DNA of 64,000 nt from Podaxis mareebaensis (GCA_018524725.1 JAEUWP010000024.1:1-64000), one strand, 5' to 3'. Numbered from the stretch's first letter, positions 34,701 to 48,739 are shown. Program-made: numbers and translations. The notes: generated by a model not told the origin, from the sequence alone.

Positions 34701-36315
34701 GGTGTCGACGACGCCAAGACCCAGTGGATTGTCAAGCGTCTTTGGTAGCAATGGCACTAGCGCTAGTAGCGCGGCGAATGGTGTGAGGAAGCCATCGGGC
34801 CTTCACCGCCAAGTATGGAACGCGGAGGAAGACGAACCGGAGGAGGAGCAGGAGGACGAGGGTGATGCTGAGGCTGCGGAGGAAGAGTGGAGGATGCCTG
34901 GGTCATTGAATCCCCGAGGGGGCTTTGGTGCTAATGCTGGCAAGTCTGCTTTTGGAGGGAGTATGGGTATGACAACGACGAAGAAGAATGCCACCAAGAA
35001 CGCGAACGCGAACCCCCCGAACCCGAATACGCACGCCAGTGCCTGGGGTTGGAGCTCCAATTCCGCTTCTGCGACTGGCGCTGCTGGATCCAGGAATCCG
35101 AAAAAGAACTCCCTGCTCTCCAACAGACATCCTGTTACAATGGAAGAGGTTCCAGACGAGTCGGATGAACCATGGAATCGCAGCCCGTCGAACATATTAG
35201 CGAGTGATTCGAGGGTCATCTTGGAACCGAAACCGAGTAAACCCCCAGTGATGTACGACGGAATCATCCAATATGGTGCCGATAGTGCAAGCCCCGAAGA
35301 CACGCGGCGTCGTACTATTGCTGCAAATCCACCAGGGACTATGGACCAAGAAGGGGAGGTTTTCGATCAAGAGTGGTTCCAGAAGGCTGCCATGCAGTTG
35401 CGACAGGGGACGGAGCAAGGGAACAGACTTTTCGGTGATGCCGCACCCGCTGGCGCAACCAAGGCCACGCCAGTAACAAGTAATGGAATTAATATTCCCG
35501 GTCGAGGAAACAACGCCAACATGTCGAGTGGCTCGGGGCTCAAGTCGAATAACCCATGGGGCACATCGTCGTCTTTCTCATCTTCCAACATGGTTGGTTC
35601 GATGTCGTCGTCATTTAAGGACGCGTCCCCTCTTGCGAATGGTCCGCCGCCGAAGATGGCTTCTTCCGCTTTGGGCAGTAACATGAATGCGTCAAGATCA
35701 TCACTGAACCAAGTGTGGGGTGCTGGTCTACCCTCGACTCCAAATATTGGCGTTGGCATTGGCATTGGGAAGAATGTGAACGCCAAAGCCAAACCGACAA
35801 CTGGGACTTCTGCAGGGTTCGGTACAGCTGGTGGATTCGGTTGGGGCGCTCCCTCATCGATGTCTGGGAGCGGTGCTGGTGCTGGCGGCCCCTTCGATCG
35901 AGATAACGATGCGTGGGGCAATGAATCGAAGCAAGATGAGGATGGGTGGGGGGAACAGAAGGACGATAACGAGGAGCAGGAGAGGGAGGAGGAACTGCTG
36001 AGATCGAGGAAGAGATTGCAGGAGATGTTTCCTGAGCCAACGACTTCGAGTGCGAAGTCAAGTGGGAAGGCTACTATAGCGGGTACAGGTAACGCTGCTG
36101 CAAAGGCGAGGATGCTAAGAGAGCAAAGGGAACGAGAGGAGGAAGAACGAGAGGAGAGGGAGAGGCAGGAGCGCGAAGCTAGAGAACGAGAGGAACGCGA
36201 GGCACAAGAGAAAGTTGTGAAAGAGAAAGAAGCGAAGGAGAAAGAGGCTGCGGCCGCGAAACCTGCGGCTACGAAAGCGGGTGGTGGGAAGAAGAACAGG
36301 GGAAAGAAACGGTGA
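31776..36315 (+). CDS. 1493-aa low-complexity protein with Trp/acidic repeats
   Basis: Two exons, 31776-32435 and 32494-36315, with a 58-bp intron read in phase 0. I do not recognise the family. Residues 1-125 are helical and basic-acidic (RRQLARQLWSDFRLYAGKA; YFLEMRVEWQRIL) and look folded. The rest is Ser/Thr/Ala/Gly-rich and probably disordered, but is punctuated by short Trp motifs in acidic settings such as DDDWIGWGSK, GAWGQEWG, GGMWDDMV, NDAWGN and EDGWGEQ. These recur over about 1000 residues and look like short binding motifs. The last 150 residues form a charged helix (RERQEREAREREER) and end GGKKNRGKKR, a likely nuclear or RNA/ribosome-binding basic tail. Cytoplasmic scaffold or trafficking roles are possible but not shown. 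Confidence 0.75.
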
Positions 36316-37583
36316 AGTGATTTGTATTTCCTTGGTTTTCAAATTCTTTTCTTGGTTCTTGCGTTCGGGAGTTTGTAGACCTCTTGATTTCGATGCTTTG
36401 ATTTGCTGTACGTTTGCTTGTATCCATCATTGTCATTGCTCTTTCGTTGTCGTCTTGTACTGCTACCTGTTTTTCTAGTTTTCCGGAGTCAACACCCGCT
36501 CGTAGTCGACATAGTGTAGTTTGCCTCTCCTTTGCGTGAAGCATTAGTAATTACTTACCCGCCGAGAGCAGCAATAGCATAGTATCTCTCTAGTTTTTTT
36601 GGCCTCCTTGCGCTATGTTTTCATCATTGCCTTGTATGCCCTATGCGTTTGAAAAACACATATGTCTTTTATGCTTCAACTTTCCAGAGAATATAAGATG
36701 AATTGTCGTTGGATTCAGGGTCATCAGGCTGAACGGGATGGGGAGGGGAAAGAAAAGGGTTGTGGGTCTTAGGCGCAGCAGAAGTGGCTACTTGCAAGCT
36801 GGATACCTCATGTCCAAGTCGACATACATATACGCCGACTCTTCACCTCGTTTCACGTTCAAACCCGGTTCTGGTAGACCTTCTGGAAGAGCCGTCAGAA
36901 ACATCAGATAATCTTCAACGCCATGTGTTGGCGTAATATTGGACTATTGGCGCTCGATGGAGTCAATTGGAACTTCCGGTTAATCACGACCATACCGCAG
37001 CAGCCACTTACTACAAAACGTGACTCAAATGAAAGATAAATTGATAACCAGTCGCTGGCATCATCGGTCTTGTCCTATGAGGGTCAATGTTGTGTGTACA
37101 AGGCAGCTGACTGCGCAGGGCAGGAAGGCACCCTGACCTCTATGACGGGACTTGTGTTGCACATTCCCAATAAAGAGCCCAAGAGCCCTATTTCATTGTT
37201 TCATTGATCTCATTCTTCTCCATGGTTTCAGCGGGAAGATATTCATAACGTCCGAAAACGCAGATTTATTATGGCTCACCATCACGATAAATCGGCTGTG
37301 AAAGACAGGTGCCCGGGAAGCTAGGAACAAGCGAGGTAAAGTAAAAGCCATAGATCAGGGTATCTTTAAGAAACTGTGAATGTGATATCGGTCGTAGTCT
37401 CTTAGGAGCGAGTAGACTTTTCGAGTTACCAGGCATCCGCCGCACAAGTCCATTCTCCTTTAGCGTGAGTGGGGACAGTATTATAGCATTCCATCACCAA
37501 ACTCCATGTCAGGGCTCACGATTATGTTACTACCTAAGGACAGCTTGCAAGCCGCCCATAAAACGTAAAGAGCACAAGCGGAG
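36316..37583. other. convergent intergenic region
   Basis: 1.27 kb between the 3' ends of two convergent genes. It contains T-rich stretches typical of 3' ends. No gene was supported. Confidence 0.45.
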
Positions 37584-40414
37584 TCATACGCAACATCGCC
37601 CATAGGCACATCCCATCTTGATAGCGAGAAAATGGAAAGCAAATAGTCCAACATGCGCGACGAACCCCATCTGAATCGCAGCATCAGCCAGCGCAACTCC
37701 TATCAACATCAAAGACACCCATAAGCGAGGGAACCCATATGGTCTCGAGCACATCATAGAAAGGCTGAACGTCTGCGACTGCGTTAACAAAGCCACTCAG
37801 CCAAAAAAACTGGACACCACATACCTTCGCCACCAAAACCGAACTTTTGACCAACCTCACCAACAGCCCCCGGTGCCTAATCAGCAGCTTTAGAACCTTC
37901 GTCCACCTCTTCCTCATTCTAGGTGCTTGCGTCAAATTCCGGTTGTCATCCACTGAATCGAGCGAATCCGAAGGTGAAGGCAAGCCCAAGATCGGCGCTT
38001 TTTTACTTGGAGAGAAACTCAAACCCCTGCCAACTTCAGACTCGACCGTTTCATCATGTTCTTGCAGGGCATCCTCGATCTCGGCTTCCGAGCCAGCAGT
38101 TGAGACTGGAGTCCGAGCTTCGTTATTCACGCCAAGAAGAGAACGAGCCAATGGAACAAGAGACGATAAGGTATTATGTTGGGATGCTTCTTTGAGCGGG
38201 TCCAGCTAGACCGAAACGTCAACGTATCATCCAAACTACCATTGTAAATGTTCTTACCTTTCCTTCCTTAATAGCGACCGAGACCCGCTCACAAGACGGT
38301 CGCGTACTCGGCACCTTGTTGAGAAGACCTTCAAGTAGAAGAAGGAAGGTGCGAGGCAATCGCCGGGCTTCGAAAGCAGTAACAAGATCAGCATTTAGTT
38401 TGAACCTGCACAATGGAATGAGCAAAGATAGAACAGGCGAGCCACGAAACCCGACTACGCACCCAGGATAATTCAGCACCTCCTGCTCTAACCGCTTCAG
38501 CTTCTCATCTTCTCCTAATCTGCTTTGTCTTTCTGCAGGTCGAGCGTCGCTCAGTGGTTCACCATTGTCACCATCGGCGGCATAACTGCCATCAACGCAA
38601 CTTCAATTCAGATGGTCGAAGAAATGGAAACACGATAGCATACCGGTAAGGTAACTTGAAGAACAAAAGCTTATGCAAGATCATACCCAATGACCACATG
38701 TCGGATTTGGAATCAACCTCACGCAAGAGGCCAGTCTGCGGTGAAGGAAGTGACTCCGGTGAGGAATATTCAAGTCTAATGAAGAGATGAGAAAAAGACA
38801 CCCGTGAACCGTACACAAAGCACATACGTTCCGGTATTGCCAGATCGAACAGGATTGGACGCGATCATATCGCGCGACGTTCCGAAGTCCGAAAGCATTG
38901 CCCTTGGACTACGTGAAGATTTGAGCGAGGGAACTGTCGATCAATCACGTATACATACATAAGCTGGCCTTCATCCCAGGTTAGTAGGACATTTCCCGGC
39001 TTCAAATCAAGGTGTAGAATCGAGCGGCCATGCTGAGGCAGACGTAAACAAGAGAAATCAGGGATAAAAGCAACGCTCACAAGAAAATTGAGTCCTTCAA
39101 CTACGTCACGAAACAAACTTTTCACTTCTTCCGCACTCAATAGATGGATAGCCTTCAGAGACTGGGCCCTTTTCCTTGCACCCTTGCCATTTGCGATAAG
39201 AGCTTCACGCCGCATTCGTTCCTTCTCCTCCGGCGAAGCCCGCTGATATGCACGGAACGCCCGTATTCGGGCAGAGCGTGAGTGAATATCCAAAACTGGC
39301 GAAGCAAAATCATCGGATGTGGTGCGAGAGAGTGGATGGTTTGGGGAGGCTGTTGATGTTGCGGGACTAGGCGACGGAGAAAAGGCCCCAAAAGGATTTA
39401 TATGAACGTGGGGTGAACCGCGACCGAGACGAATATCAATGAAGTCGTCCAAGCTACCGCCCTCGGCCCACTGCATTAACACGTGGAGAGTTGGCACTTG
39501 CGGACCAAACGAAGAAAATTGGCAGGTTTCAAGCCACGCATGGCTGTTTCACATGAGCACAAGAGCGTAAAAATTCGAATGTGTAAATACGAACTGATAT
39601 GTGATGATGTTGGGGTGCTGAAGCCGCTCCAGTAAACGCACTTCTCGGAGAATTTTGAGCAGATAAGTATGCGATTCGCCGACCGCAATCTTCTTGACTG
39701 CAAAATGGCCTGAATACGAGTGTGAACAATTGTGAAATGATAGCGGTAAGCAAGGTGACCACGAACCAAGCGGGTTCCCATCGAGCATATGCTGTAAGGC
39801 AACGTTTCAGCAACGAGTTTTAGGGCCATTAAACCGTTATGTGGTTCCCATAGCCAGCTAGTCAGCCACCGCCTCCCCATTACATGCCCGACAGAAAACC
39901 GACAAAGACTCACCTGGCACAGGTATACCGATCCGTTAGCTCCCATGCCAAGTTTATATTCCTCCTGGAAGAACCTCTTGAAATACCCTTCTGCCATTGT
40001 ATTCGGAGGAAAGGCACGGGATGTTCCCTCATGAGTTCCACTCCTTCCATTTTCCTCGTGAGCGGTTAAAGGCGGTGGACCCGAAGAACTCTCATTAGCG
40101 ATGGATAAGAGTTGAAAGTAATCAGGTTTTCGGGTATGGTAGGTTGGGTCGGCTTCATCAAAATCATCCGGCTCCGATGCCCCTGGCTCAAATCCCTCAG
40201 GAAGGATACGCTTGCAGAAAGGACAGGCATTGCCGTGAATAGGTAGGCGGCTCGAAGAATGACTGATCGACAGTGCATGGCTCTTAGGGTTGTAGAGAAC
40301 CACTTGGTTGGAGGACTGCAGTATAGGCTGCCAGTCATGTTCCGGGCTCGTATGTAGCGCAATCACACCTCTTGGAGGCGAAGGAGGGGGGCTGTTGTTT
40401 GGCGTAGGTACCAT
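37584..40414 (-). CDS. IKS1-like serine/threonine protein kinase
   Basis: Eleven exons in coding order: 39914-40414, 39767-39791 (25 nt), 39595-39709, 39081-39543, 38959-39032, 38828-38908, 38644-38775, 38463-38585, 38258-38405, 37825-38205 and 37584-37778. All joins keep phase; 745 aa. A CPFC motif lies near residue 75. The kinase domain shows the glycine loop GMGANGSVY (about 157-165), Lys181 in FAVKK, YHHAWLE (213-219) typical of the IKS1 group, catalytic loop HLDLKPGN with Asp377, and DFG at 400-402. About 110 Ser-rich residues are inserted before the catalytic loop. The C-terminus holds a hydrophobic stretch (about 700-736), as in yeast IKS1-type kinases, so membrane attachment is likely. 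The first intron is 122 bp, longer than the rest. An upstream in-frame ATG at 40501 exists. Confidence 0.85.
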
Positions 40415-40716
40415 CGGGGATTTCGATATGTGATTCTTCTGGTGAGAGTCAGTACGAAACTTCCGTACCAATGTTAGGAGTAACGCACGGTAAGTATCCA
40501 AGAAACGATCAAGTTGACTAGTTGATGGAATATTTCACATTCAACCTGAGATGATTAGACTCAGGAGAAGGAAGAGAACATGGCTGCAACGGCAAGAGTC
40601 AACCAAGTCACAGTTCATCAACTTATACGGTCACTCAGGGGGGGAGTCACGTGTGATAATCGTATGTAAGACCCAAAGAGACATGGGAGCTTGTGCGAAG
40701 TTGCCCCGTTCTGCAT
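40415..40716. other. short spacer between two kinase genes
   Basis: About 300 bp between the start of the IKS1-like gene and the stop of the TKL-like kinase gene, both on the minus strand. It must contain the promoter of the IKS1-like gene and the 3' end of its upstream neighbour. Confidence 0.5.
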
Positions 40717-42774
40717 TCATGCGACCCAGGAAACAACTTGCGCAATTTCCTCAATCGTAAATCGTCGATACACTCCATTCATAGCATCTCTAAACTTCGA
40801 AGGCAACAGAGCTTCACCGTACTCATCCTTCGACCTCTGATCCACTCTCCCACACTCCAAAAGAACTCGCAAGAATTCTGGAAGTTTAGGTCTGGTCTCT
40901 GGGTCTGCACTCCAGCCTCGCTCCATCATAATCCATATCTCCTCCGAAAGACAAGATATGGTATATGCGTCGCTATCTTTTGCTGGCTGAGCGGGTCTCT
41001 GCCCCGAGATAACTCGATAAATCACCGCAGCAGGTGTCTTGGCCTCATAAAACGGCGCTCTCCCGGTGAAAGCCTGTTTTACAGGTCATAAGTCCGTTTT
41101 GGCTCGTTACTATGAATCATGGGGCAACTTACTTCGTAGAATACCATAGACAAGGCATAAATATCGCTTTCTATGGTTGGTGTTGTACCATTCTCCTGCA
41201 ACAACTCTGGTGCCTCCCATCCGACGGTCCCACCATTGTAAATCAGTGTGGTCACAATAGACCATCCTCCTAACCTAGTCTGCACCACGTTGGATAGCCC
41301 AAAATCGGCTAAACACGCTCGGCCACTTGAGGTGATGAGGATGTTATCCTAACTTCATGTCAGCTATCACAAAAACCACAACTCTCCTCGACCCACCCCT
41401 TTCAAATCACCGTGAACAATATGATTCTCGTGTAAATACTCGAGTCCGCGTACGATATCTGTAAGCTGGGTGATATATTTTTCGATCAAATTATTCCCCC
41501 CCCCCACCCAAACAAAACCAAGAACTCACCAACAAGATACGATCAACGTCAGGCTCATTCCGTAGATACTGACGCAAATGTCCTTCCCCCATCCACGGCG
41601 AAATCAATGCAAGTCTTCCGTATATATCTCCCATGCGATAAATGCCATAAAAAGGTAAGATGTTTGGGTGCCACAGATGGGCCCAAAGCATTGCTTCTCT
41701 GGAGAAGACCTATGGATCACCCAATGGTCGGCGAAGATCATCTCGGGTCACGTTTAAATGACAAAGGCACTTTACCTTGAAAATCCTACTGAGGTCTGAC
41801 TTCTTGTATATTTTAATGACCTTCAGCGCTACGGCTTGACCACGAAACGTTCCACGGTACACGTCCCCAAAATTTCCAGACGAATATGGAATATCATCGC
41901 GTGTAATTCCCTCGACTAACAACGACAGTGGATAGAGAAAGGAATTCTGAGAAAGTCGCATAATCGTTTTGACCATACAAGATTTCGCTTGAACCCCCAG
42001 AGAAGGGTGGTCCACCAGCTTGATCAAACCATCAGACTTTACTCAAACACCTACAAGAGTCATGAATTGCTCACCATGGACATCAGATCTAGCAGGGTCT
42101 GTGCTTGCTCATCACGATATGCCAAGAGCCGTCGATATTTAGCCTCGTCAGCAAACACTTTCTCAAAGGCCGCACAAGCTTCTTCTCCTGCTACGAAATA
42201 TAGCTCAGCAGTCCTTGCATTCAACTGTCGACGTAGGTGTGATTCAAACGGCGCATCCTCCCCAAAGTATCGCCGAAGGAGTTCAGTGCGGATATCCATT
42301 ACAACTGAACGAAAAACCTCGTCAGGAAGGTTAGCCAGCTTGAGTCGTGCCGGTTTCGCTTTTGATAAAATCAAGTCATTATCATCGTCGGCACACTCTG
42401 GTGAGGAAGCTAATCCAAACGCTGCATAAGGCTCGGAAGCTTATTGGACAGCAGCAGGTCCGTACCTTCAAAAGCTCGAAGCCTTCTCTGCGATTCGTCT
42501 GCCACATCTAAAGTATACTCCCGAATATGTCGAAATCGAAATTTCGAGAATCTTTGCCGAATTCCTTCACACTCCGCGGAATCATTGTTAATCGCTGCCG
42601 GACCTTATGAAGGAAAAAAGCCAATCTTTGAGTGTAGGAGGTTCCAAAGTCCATGAAGTATTAAGCGGTACCTTCACCAGGAAAGGTTGCCAAATATTCG
42701 CAAAGAACGCCATAACACGAACGTAGTTCGGATAACGAGGCCAGCCGTTGAGAAGAGAACGAAGATACAGACAT
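40717..42774 (-). CDS. TKL-like protein kinase of the agaricomycete expanded family
   Basis: Eight exons in coding order: 42672-42774, 42466-42603, 42075-42421, 41776-42018, 41530-41709, 41397-41465, 41133-41348 and 40717-41073. All joins are in phase; 550 aa. The N-terminal 200 residues are helical, ending with QAQTLLDLMSM, the lead-in common to this mushroom kinase family. The kinase domain has SSGNFGDVY (glycine loop, about 242-250), Lys262 in VALKVI, EYLHENHIVHGDLKGDN with Asp357 (HGD in place of HRD, usual for this family), ADFG at 374-377 and the GTVGWEAPE activation-segment end. Catalytic residues are intact, so it is probably active. The family is greatly expanded in mushrooms, with roles mostly unknown. 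The 5' exons are the least certain because several frames are open there. Confidence 0.8.
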
Positions 42775-45700
42775 TTAAACTCGAAGCATGGGAGCTCCCA
42801 GGTATCGGAAGACTGAGGAGGGTCGCGAAAGCAAACCTTTCCTTATAACGATCCCAACTTGGCTCCGTGTCTACCACCCTCTCCAGAGGCGTCGACCAGT
42901 TTTGGAGATTCTGGCCAGGGAAACGCAGCTCGTAGCTTGGCGACTGACATACAGGACGACGGTAGACTAGACAGTTGTCAGGTCAACAGATACAACTGCG
43001 TTATAGGGCGCCTAGCTCGGCGGATCGCCCAAACGAAACAATCCTGACCCATGGAAAGCTAGGTTTATAAAGTCAGAGTCTGGTGAATCTTGGAACACAA
43101 GTGACCTAGAGGTAAGGCTAAACGCTACGATGTATGTAGTGCACGCGTCTCCTTCGAAGCGATTAATTGATATGGATTGACGTCAAACAAACGCGTGATG
43201 CATTTGCATAACATATACTTGCACTGCCACATAAGACGGGGGAATCATACCGGTATGGGTACCTTCAACAGCATTTCTCTGGATACGTCCAAATCCTCTG
43301 GTTCTGATATCAGAAGGGGTGTTTCAACGCGGCCTTGGATTATCCATCCATCGCTGACAGTAGCAACCGCAGTTTGCGAGATAGGCTACCATTCTATCCT
43401 TCCACGATGCCTTCCCACAAAGGTGAAGGCACATATCGTTTGCCGTACCGGAGGGTAGGTACTGTATCAGTCACTCCAGCAGGCACTGATGCATGGTCCT
43501 GAATATTTCACCGACAACGGGCATTCTTCTCCAACAGCTTCGAAGACTTGTCACCCATCTGCCGAGAAGCCCTTCATATTTGTCATGTTCAACTAAACCC
43601 TATTTGTCGCTGAAAACGAAGTCCCTCCCGCTTCTCTTCGACAACACGGGTAAGCCTCTGGAGGATGAGGATGGGCAGATCATTCTTAAGGACACCAAGT
43701 GGCGTTAGACTTAGCCACCACCACTTCTTCGACTATACCGCAATGAAACCTTCGCCTCCTGGATCCGGTACCTCAATATTAATCACCGAATATACTGAAA
43801 TAACGTCACGGAGTTATATTACATGGGAAACGGCCTCCTGCCATACCTCACTAACTGCGAATAACATACATAACACGACTTCTATTCCGACGTAAAGTCC
43901 GCAGCTAAGCCCATAGATATCCCCCCGTTATCAGCCACCAAGAGAGAAAGGAAAATACCGAACCATGGGCCGCAGGAAGCGACCTGTGAATACTGTAAGT
44001 ATGCTATGGGAGTTACGAGAGGGTACTGAGCGGGGCTATGCTCAAACTGTGATTAGCTAAGAAGTCTCCGAGGCCTCCGAGGGCGGCAAGACGAACAACT
44101 TGATTGATATGGCTGAGGTTGTCGGCAAGAGTATAGCAATTAGATAGACTCTTCAAGCGTAAGTGTGAGGTCGTCGGGCGAGGAGAGCCAAAGCGAAAGA
44201 CGGTTTCGGAGATACTTGTTCGGGGGGGTGGATGAGCCTATTTACTTGATGTCCCGGAAATTGGCCAGCTCCTGGTTCTAGGTTACCGGAGACGGTGCGA
44301 ACGGGATTATGGAAGGCCCAAAAGGTCCATCTTAATGTGAAAATGTTGCATGGATCAGGACAAGGGACTACGCTAAAGCCTACAGTTCCAATTGAAGCAC
44401 GGGAGTCTCCTCAATGACGTTTGCCCGCACATAAAATACGATCAGCACATCACATGAAACCGCCCACGAAACCCCACCAGTTGTCCAATCACGACGTGAA
44501 AGGCTCCCGATTGGTCTAGTCCCAAGGGATTTCTTCTGATAGTTCCCGGCCATTTGCACATCGAGAACAAGCGGAGCGTATAAACATAAATTCGGGGTGC
44601 GAACTCACCAAGAAGCCTACAATCGTGCACAGCGCCGAATCCGATGCTATATAGAGAAAATTTCCCCCAGAGCCCTATTCCCCACCCTCAAACCACCACG
44701 AAAAGACTCCGGAAAACTCCCCTGACAATGGAAGAGCCACAATTGTGATAGGTTGGCTATTTTGAGGAAATACCTTTTTTAAAGGACGGCGCTGGTTGGT
44801 GCATGGGAGTGGGGCGGAGAGAACGTGAGAAGCGGTTGGTAGGCGGTCTTTGAGCAGTATTCAGAGAATAACCAACAGTCTTCGAGAAGTTGCGTCTTCT
44901 TGAGGTTATTACAACTGCACGGGTGCCGCTTTGTAGCGAAGGTGATGTTATCCAATGAAGGGATAGATATTTCGCCAAGTCCTCTCCAGTCGTACGTGAA
45001 TGATCCGTTCGAGCGGGAACACCCCTCCAAGACTGGTGTAGTGACCCTGGAATATTTCACAATGTATTAGACATATGCGCATAATCTTTGGGACCCTGTC
45101 AGGTAGACCATAGCACGCGTTCAGGTTGATTGGTTGGAGGGATAATGACGTTGTTCCCCGAGGAATCGACTGTGACATTGAACAGATTGGAATATGGAGC
45201 ATTGGAATCATGGCTCCGGATATCTGACATGGGGATTCGCCAGTGGGATTCATCAATGGGACAATCCGCTAGTTTCTCTGCATCGTTACGACTGCTTTTC
45301 ACTATCACTGCCAGTGAGAGGACACGAGCGCATAAATCCTAATTATTATTGGTCCTTATAATCTTTCGGCTGAGTTTAGGCTAAGTTTTGAGTTATTCTT
45401 GTCCGTTGCTTGGAACCTGGAGGCATGCCACAGGAGTACTGGGGTAAGGTGGAAGCACCATGAAACAGGAGAGGCTCGCCAGGACTCAAGCGAGTCTTCT
45501 CGAATCTAAGGCAGCTTATCGAAAAAGACTATGGCGGAGCTCAGTAGAATCGCTGACGAAGACGTTCCAAGAATAATGGGTATTCCTTGGTAAAGAGTCC
45601 GCAGAAGACGAAGCCCCGAATCCATGGTTGTTTTTGTGGTAACGCAGATTTGGTTTCGAACAATTCAAACTTATGTTCGTTACTCATGGACACCCCGATC

Positions 45701-48700
45701 GTCAGTGGTCGACTTGAGCTTTTGAGGAAGCATGCCGGCTGAATCGAAAACAATCGGGGCGGCTCAGTGAAGTTTCGAACTTGCAAGATTGGCAAGAATC
45801 TGAACCACGACCAACGAGTTAGCCCTGGGGAGAGGTACCTTAGAGAGAGGCGTCTTGAATACAGAGTGCAGGGGTTATTCTGGAGTTCCTGAAAACATAT
45901 TCAGGTCATAGAAGGCCTGTCTAATGGTGGGGTTAAAAGTCAGGAGTCACAAGATTATCTCGGTAAGGAGAATATGTTAAGCGATCACAATTAATAGTAG
46001 TTTGGTGATTCTCTGAAAACGGTAGAAGTCCGAACGGCTTTAGAAGCACTGTGACGGGGTGTCTCCACAACTTTTACATGGCAGATACCCCGAATAACCT
46101 TACGCTCCGAGATGTATACCAGGACTGAAAAAATGCTCTGAAGCGGCGCGACCTTGAGCCAGAGATAGTTCCGGAGCGTCACGAAAACAGGTTCAAAGAA
46201 TACAACTAATAGAATTGGGGTCTAAGAAGATTGGCCTCGTGTCTCAGTGTCCGTGCTCGCCGTGAACAATATGAAGGCAGATAATGAAGAGGGAAAAAAT
46301 CCCTGACCTCGTGCCCCGCCCTAGTGCGCGGCACTTCCAAACTGGGTAGAACGGCGCTGTCTTCGCGGCTTTTCCCGGGTTGAAAACTGGTTCACCAGCT
46401 GAGCCGAGCTTGTGATTGTTGCCGGGCCGCCGGGAGACTGGTGGGATGAGCGTTTCACATCCTTTAATCCCGACGGGACCCCAGATTACCCTTGCAAATA
46501 TTACATCCAAAAAATTCCGCACTGGAACGATCTTTGTGGCTCCCAGTACAGCTCTCCACGTTTTTCGACGACAGAATCGTGCGTTTTTCATCATTGCGGT
46601 AAAAAGTCTCTTTGTCTTTCCCAAAAATGTTTGAGAAAGATGTCCGGGTTTCGGGGGAAGCAACATCGGTAGAACAATCCGAGGTCCTGATTTGCCTAAA
46701 CCCATTCGTCCTGTTGCTGAATCCCTCGAAGGAGAAAGTAACCTGCAGAGGTTGATACCCGAAAGCAGCGCAATTGTGATTCAGGAATTATCTTTACTTG
46801 AAACCCAAACAACGATGTTCATTACCCCCAACGCAGCCTCATCCATCGACTAGAGCCTTCGCCATGTCAATGCCTTCCCGTCTCTATTTCAACCCCGATA
46901 CCAAAGGCGGTTTCTTGGGAATGGCGCTCCAGTTAATAGCAATGCCCAGTCTCGGACTCCTAGAGCTGCCCTCCACAGACGATCCAGTACTGCGCAGAAA
47001 GCCTTCAAATCATCTAAATCCATTACGCTCAGATCAGTCATGCTACACATGTCGACCCAAACAATCCCACAGGAATAAAGATTCTTGGTGTCCTTTCTTA
47101 GCCAACACTTTCAGCGACTAACGGAGACTTACGACGCCTGTTCTGTGCCAACTTAAAACGCAAGGGGCAACACAGGGGGCTGTCTTCGAATCGTTATCGA
47201 AATATACCAAATCTACATAAGACACGTTACCAAGCTCGCCTGTTATCGGCACCCCGCCCTGGCATATCTCAGTAAAGAACCAAGCCTGGTACCTTACTTC
47301 CATTGCTTCAAAACTCAAACCTCCAGGCTCTACATGCTCTCCACTAGAAGGAAGTCTGATCTTCAGGGGTACCTTTCCATGTCTTGTCAGTCCCTCCTTC
47401 CCAAGGGTTGGCGCCTGATGGCCGTCCGCTACTGAAAGCCGCGATCTCAGTCTCTCACTCCAAGTCCCATAAACGTGCCGGCGAGTCGCTGGGCGATGCC
47501 CAGTCGCTAACGAAAATGGTACTAAACTTCCTGATCGGTGGTTGCTATTCTATGTTCTGCTTCATCTATGTTTCTCATAATATCGAAACGGCACTTGAAG
47601 GAAAGAGAAGGGTTGATCCTCACCTATGAGGGCCGGCGCAAATCTAGAAACCTGGAGAGCGAAATGAATGGCGGGGCCTCGCAAAATATCAAGCTACTGA
47701 ATATCATAACACTGTTACCGTTCGCCAGACGCCCATGGCTGTATGCAAGTCCTCAAGTCAAACTGTCTACATGTATGAAGCTCGCCAGCTCGCAGATGCC
47801 TTGAGCATATCTCACCAAACCATAAAGGTGCTAGTGTTCGCGCCGTGAATCCAGTCCAGCCAAAATTGCGATAAGCGTTCATCTCGCATTAACGCTCAAG
47901 CTTCGTATTATACAACGCCCATACCCCTTCACTATCGATGAACAGCTCATAATCGTCGCATATGTCCGCATCTACCCTCGAAGCCTGAAGATTACATACA
48001 AGCACCATCGATTACAGTAAGGTGCCGCGTGATCGGTTATCGACCTTTTGCTATCGAGAACGTGCAGTTGATCCAGGCTCGGCGATCAGCCTCGAGGTAC
48101 AAGGGCTGGTACACATCCGAATAATCCTCTGCAAAGTCCTCCAATCCTTGGCCAATGATGCCTGGAAATACCTTAGGGGTGTAATCGGGGCTGAAATTAA
48201 AAGACAAAGATCTTTCGAAGCGAAGCTGGAGCCCCTGTGATTACGAACCCTTTTATGACATGTCGGGAAGAGAAGTATTTTCTTTGGCAAGTATGTTTTT
48301 TTGTAACTGAAGTTTCATTAATAACCTGGACTCCAATATGGCTGGATTAGTCACATTGGACGTTGAAAATTTTGACTAATGACGACGTTCCTCCGCAGCC
48401 TGTCATGATTGTCGGCCTTCGACGCTCCATGTCAGTGTTCGTTGATACTTCCGTTTCGCCCAGACTATTATGGCGATTGGCTTGGCCTGCTGAGGCTCCA
48501 AAGACCAGCACTTCAACACCACCCAGAATTGATCACTAGTCGGTCCCAGTCGTTTCGTTTCAAAATTTCTTCCTCCTTCTTGAAGGTGAAGGAATCACGG
48601 AGATCGACGTGATAGGGCTAAAAATGTGCGCATGACCTTGCATCACTGGCATGACGATATGAACTGGTGGCATCACATCGGCATCACACTTCCTATGACA

Positions 48701-48739
48701 CCGGCGTACTAGGCTCCCGTTCAGCACTTTCTGAATCGA

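Noticed and set aside
42604..42671. alternative frames through the 5' exons of the TKL-like kinase
   Set aside because: Two other frames are also open, but only the chain from ATG 42774 with a phase-1 donor reaches the kinase frame without stops.
44757..45308. three overlapping minus-strand frames that might be a decayed gene
   Set aside because: The frames read protein-like in places but I could not link them by introns or match them to a family.
46244..46705. 153-codon minus-strand frame
   Set aside because: No recognisable motif, and an equally open plus-strand frame overlaps it.
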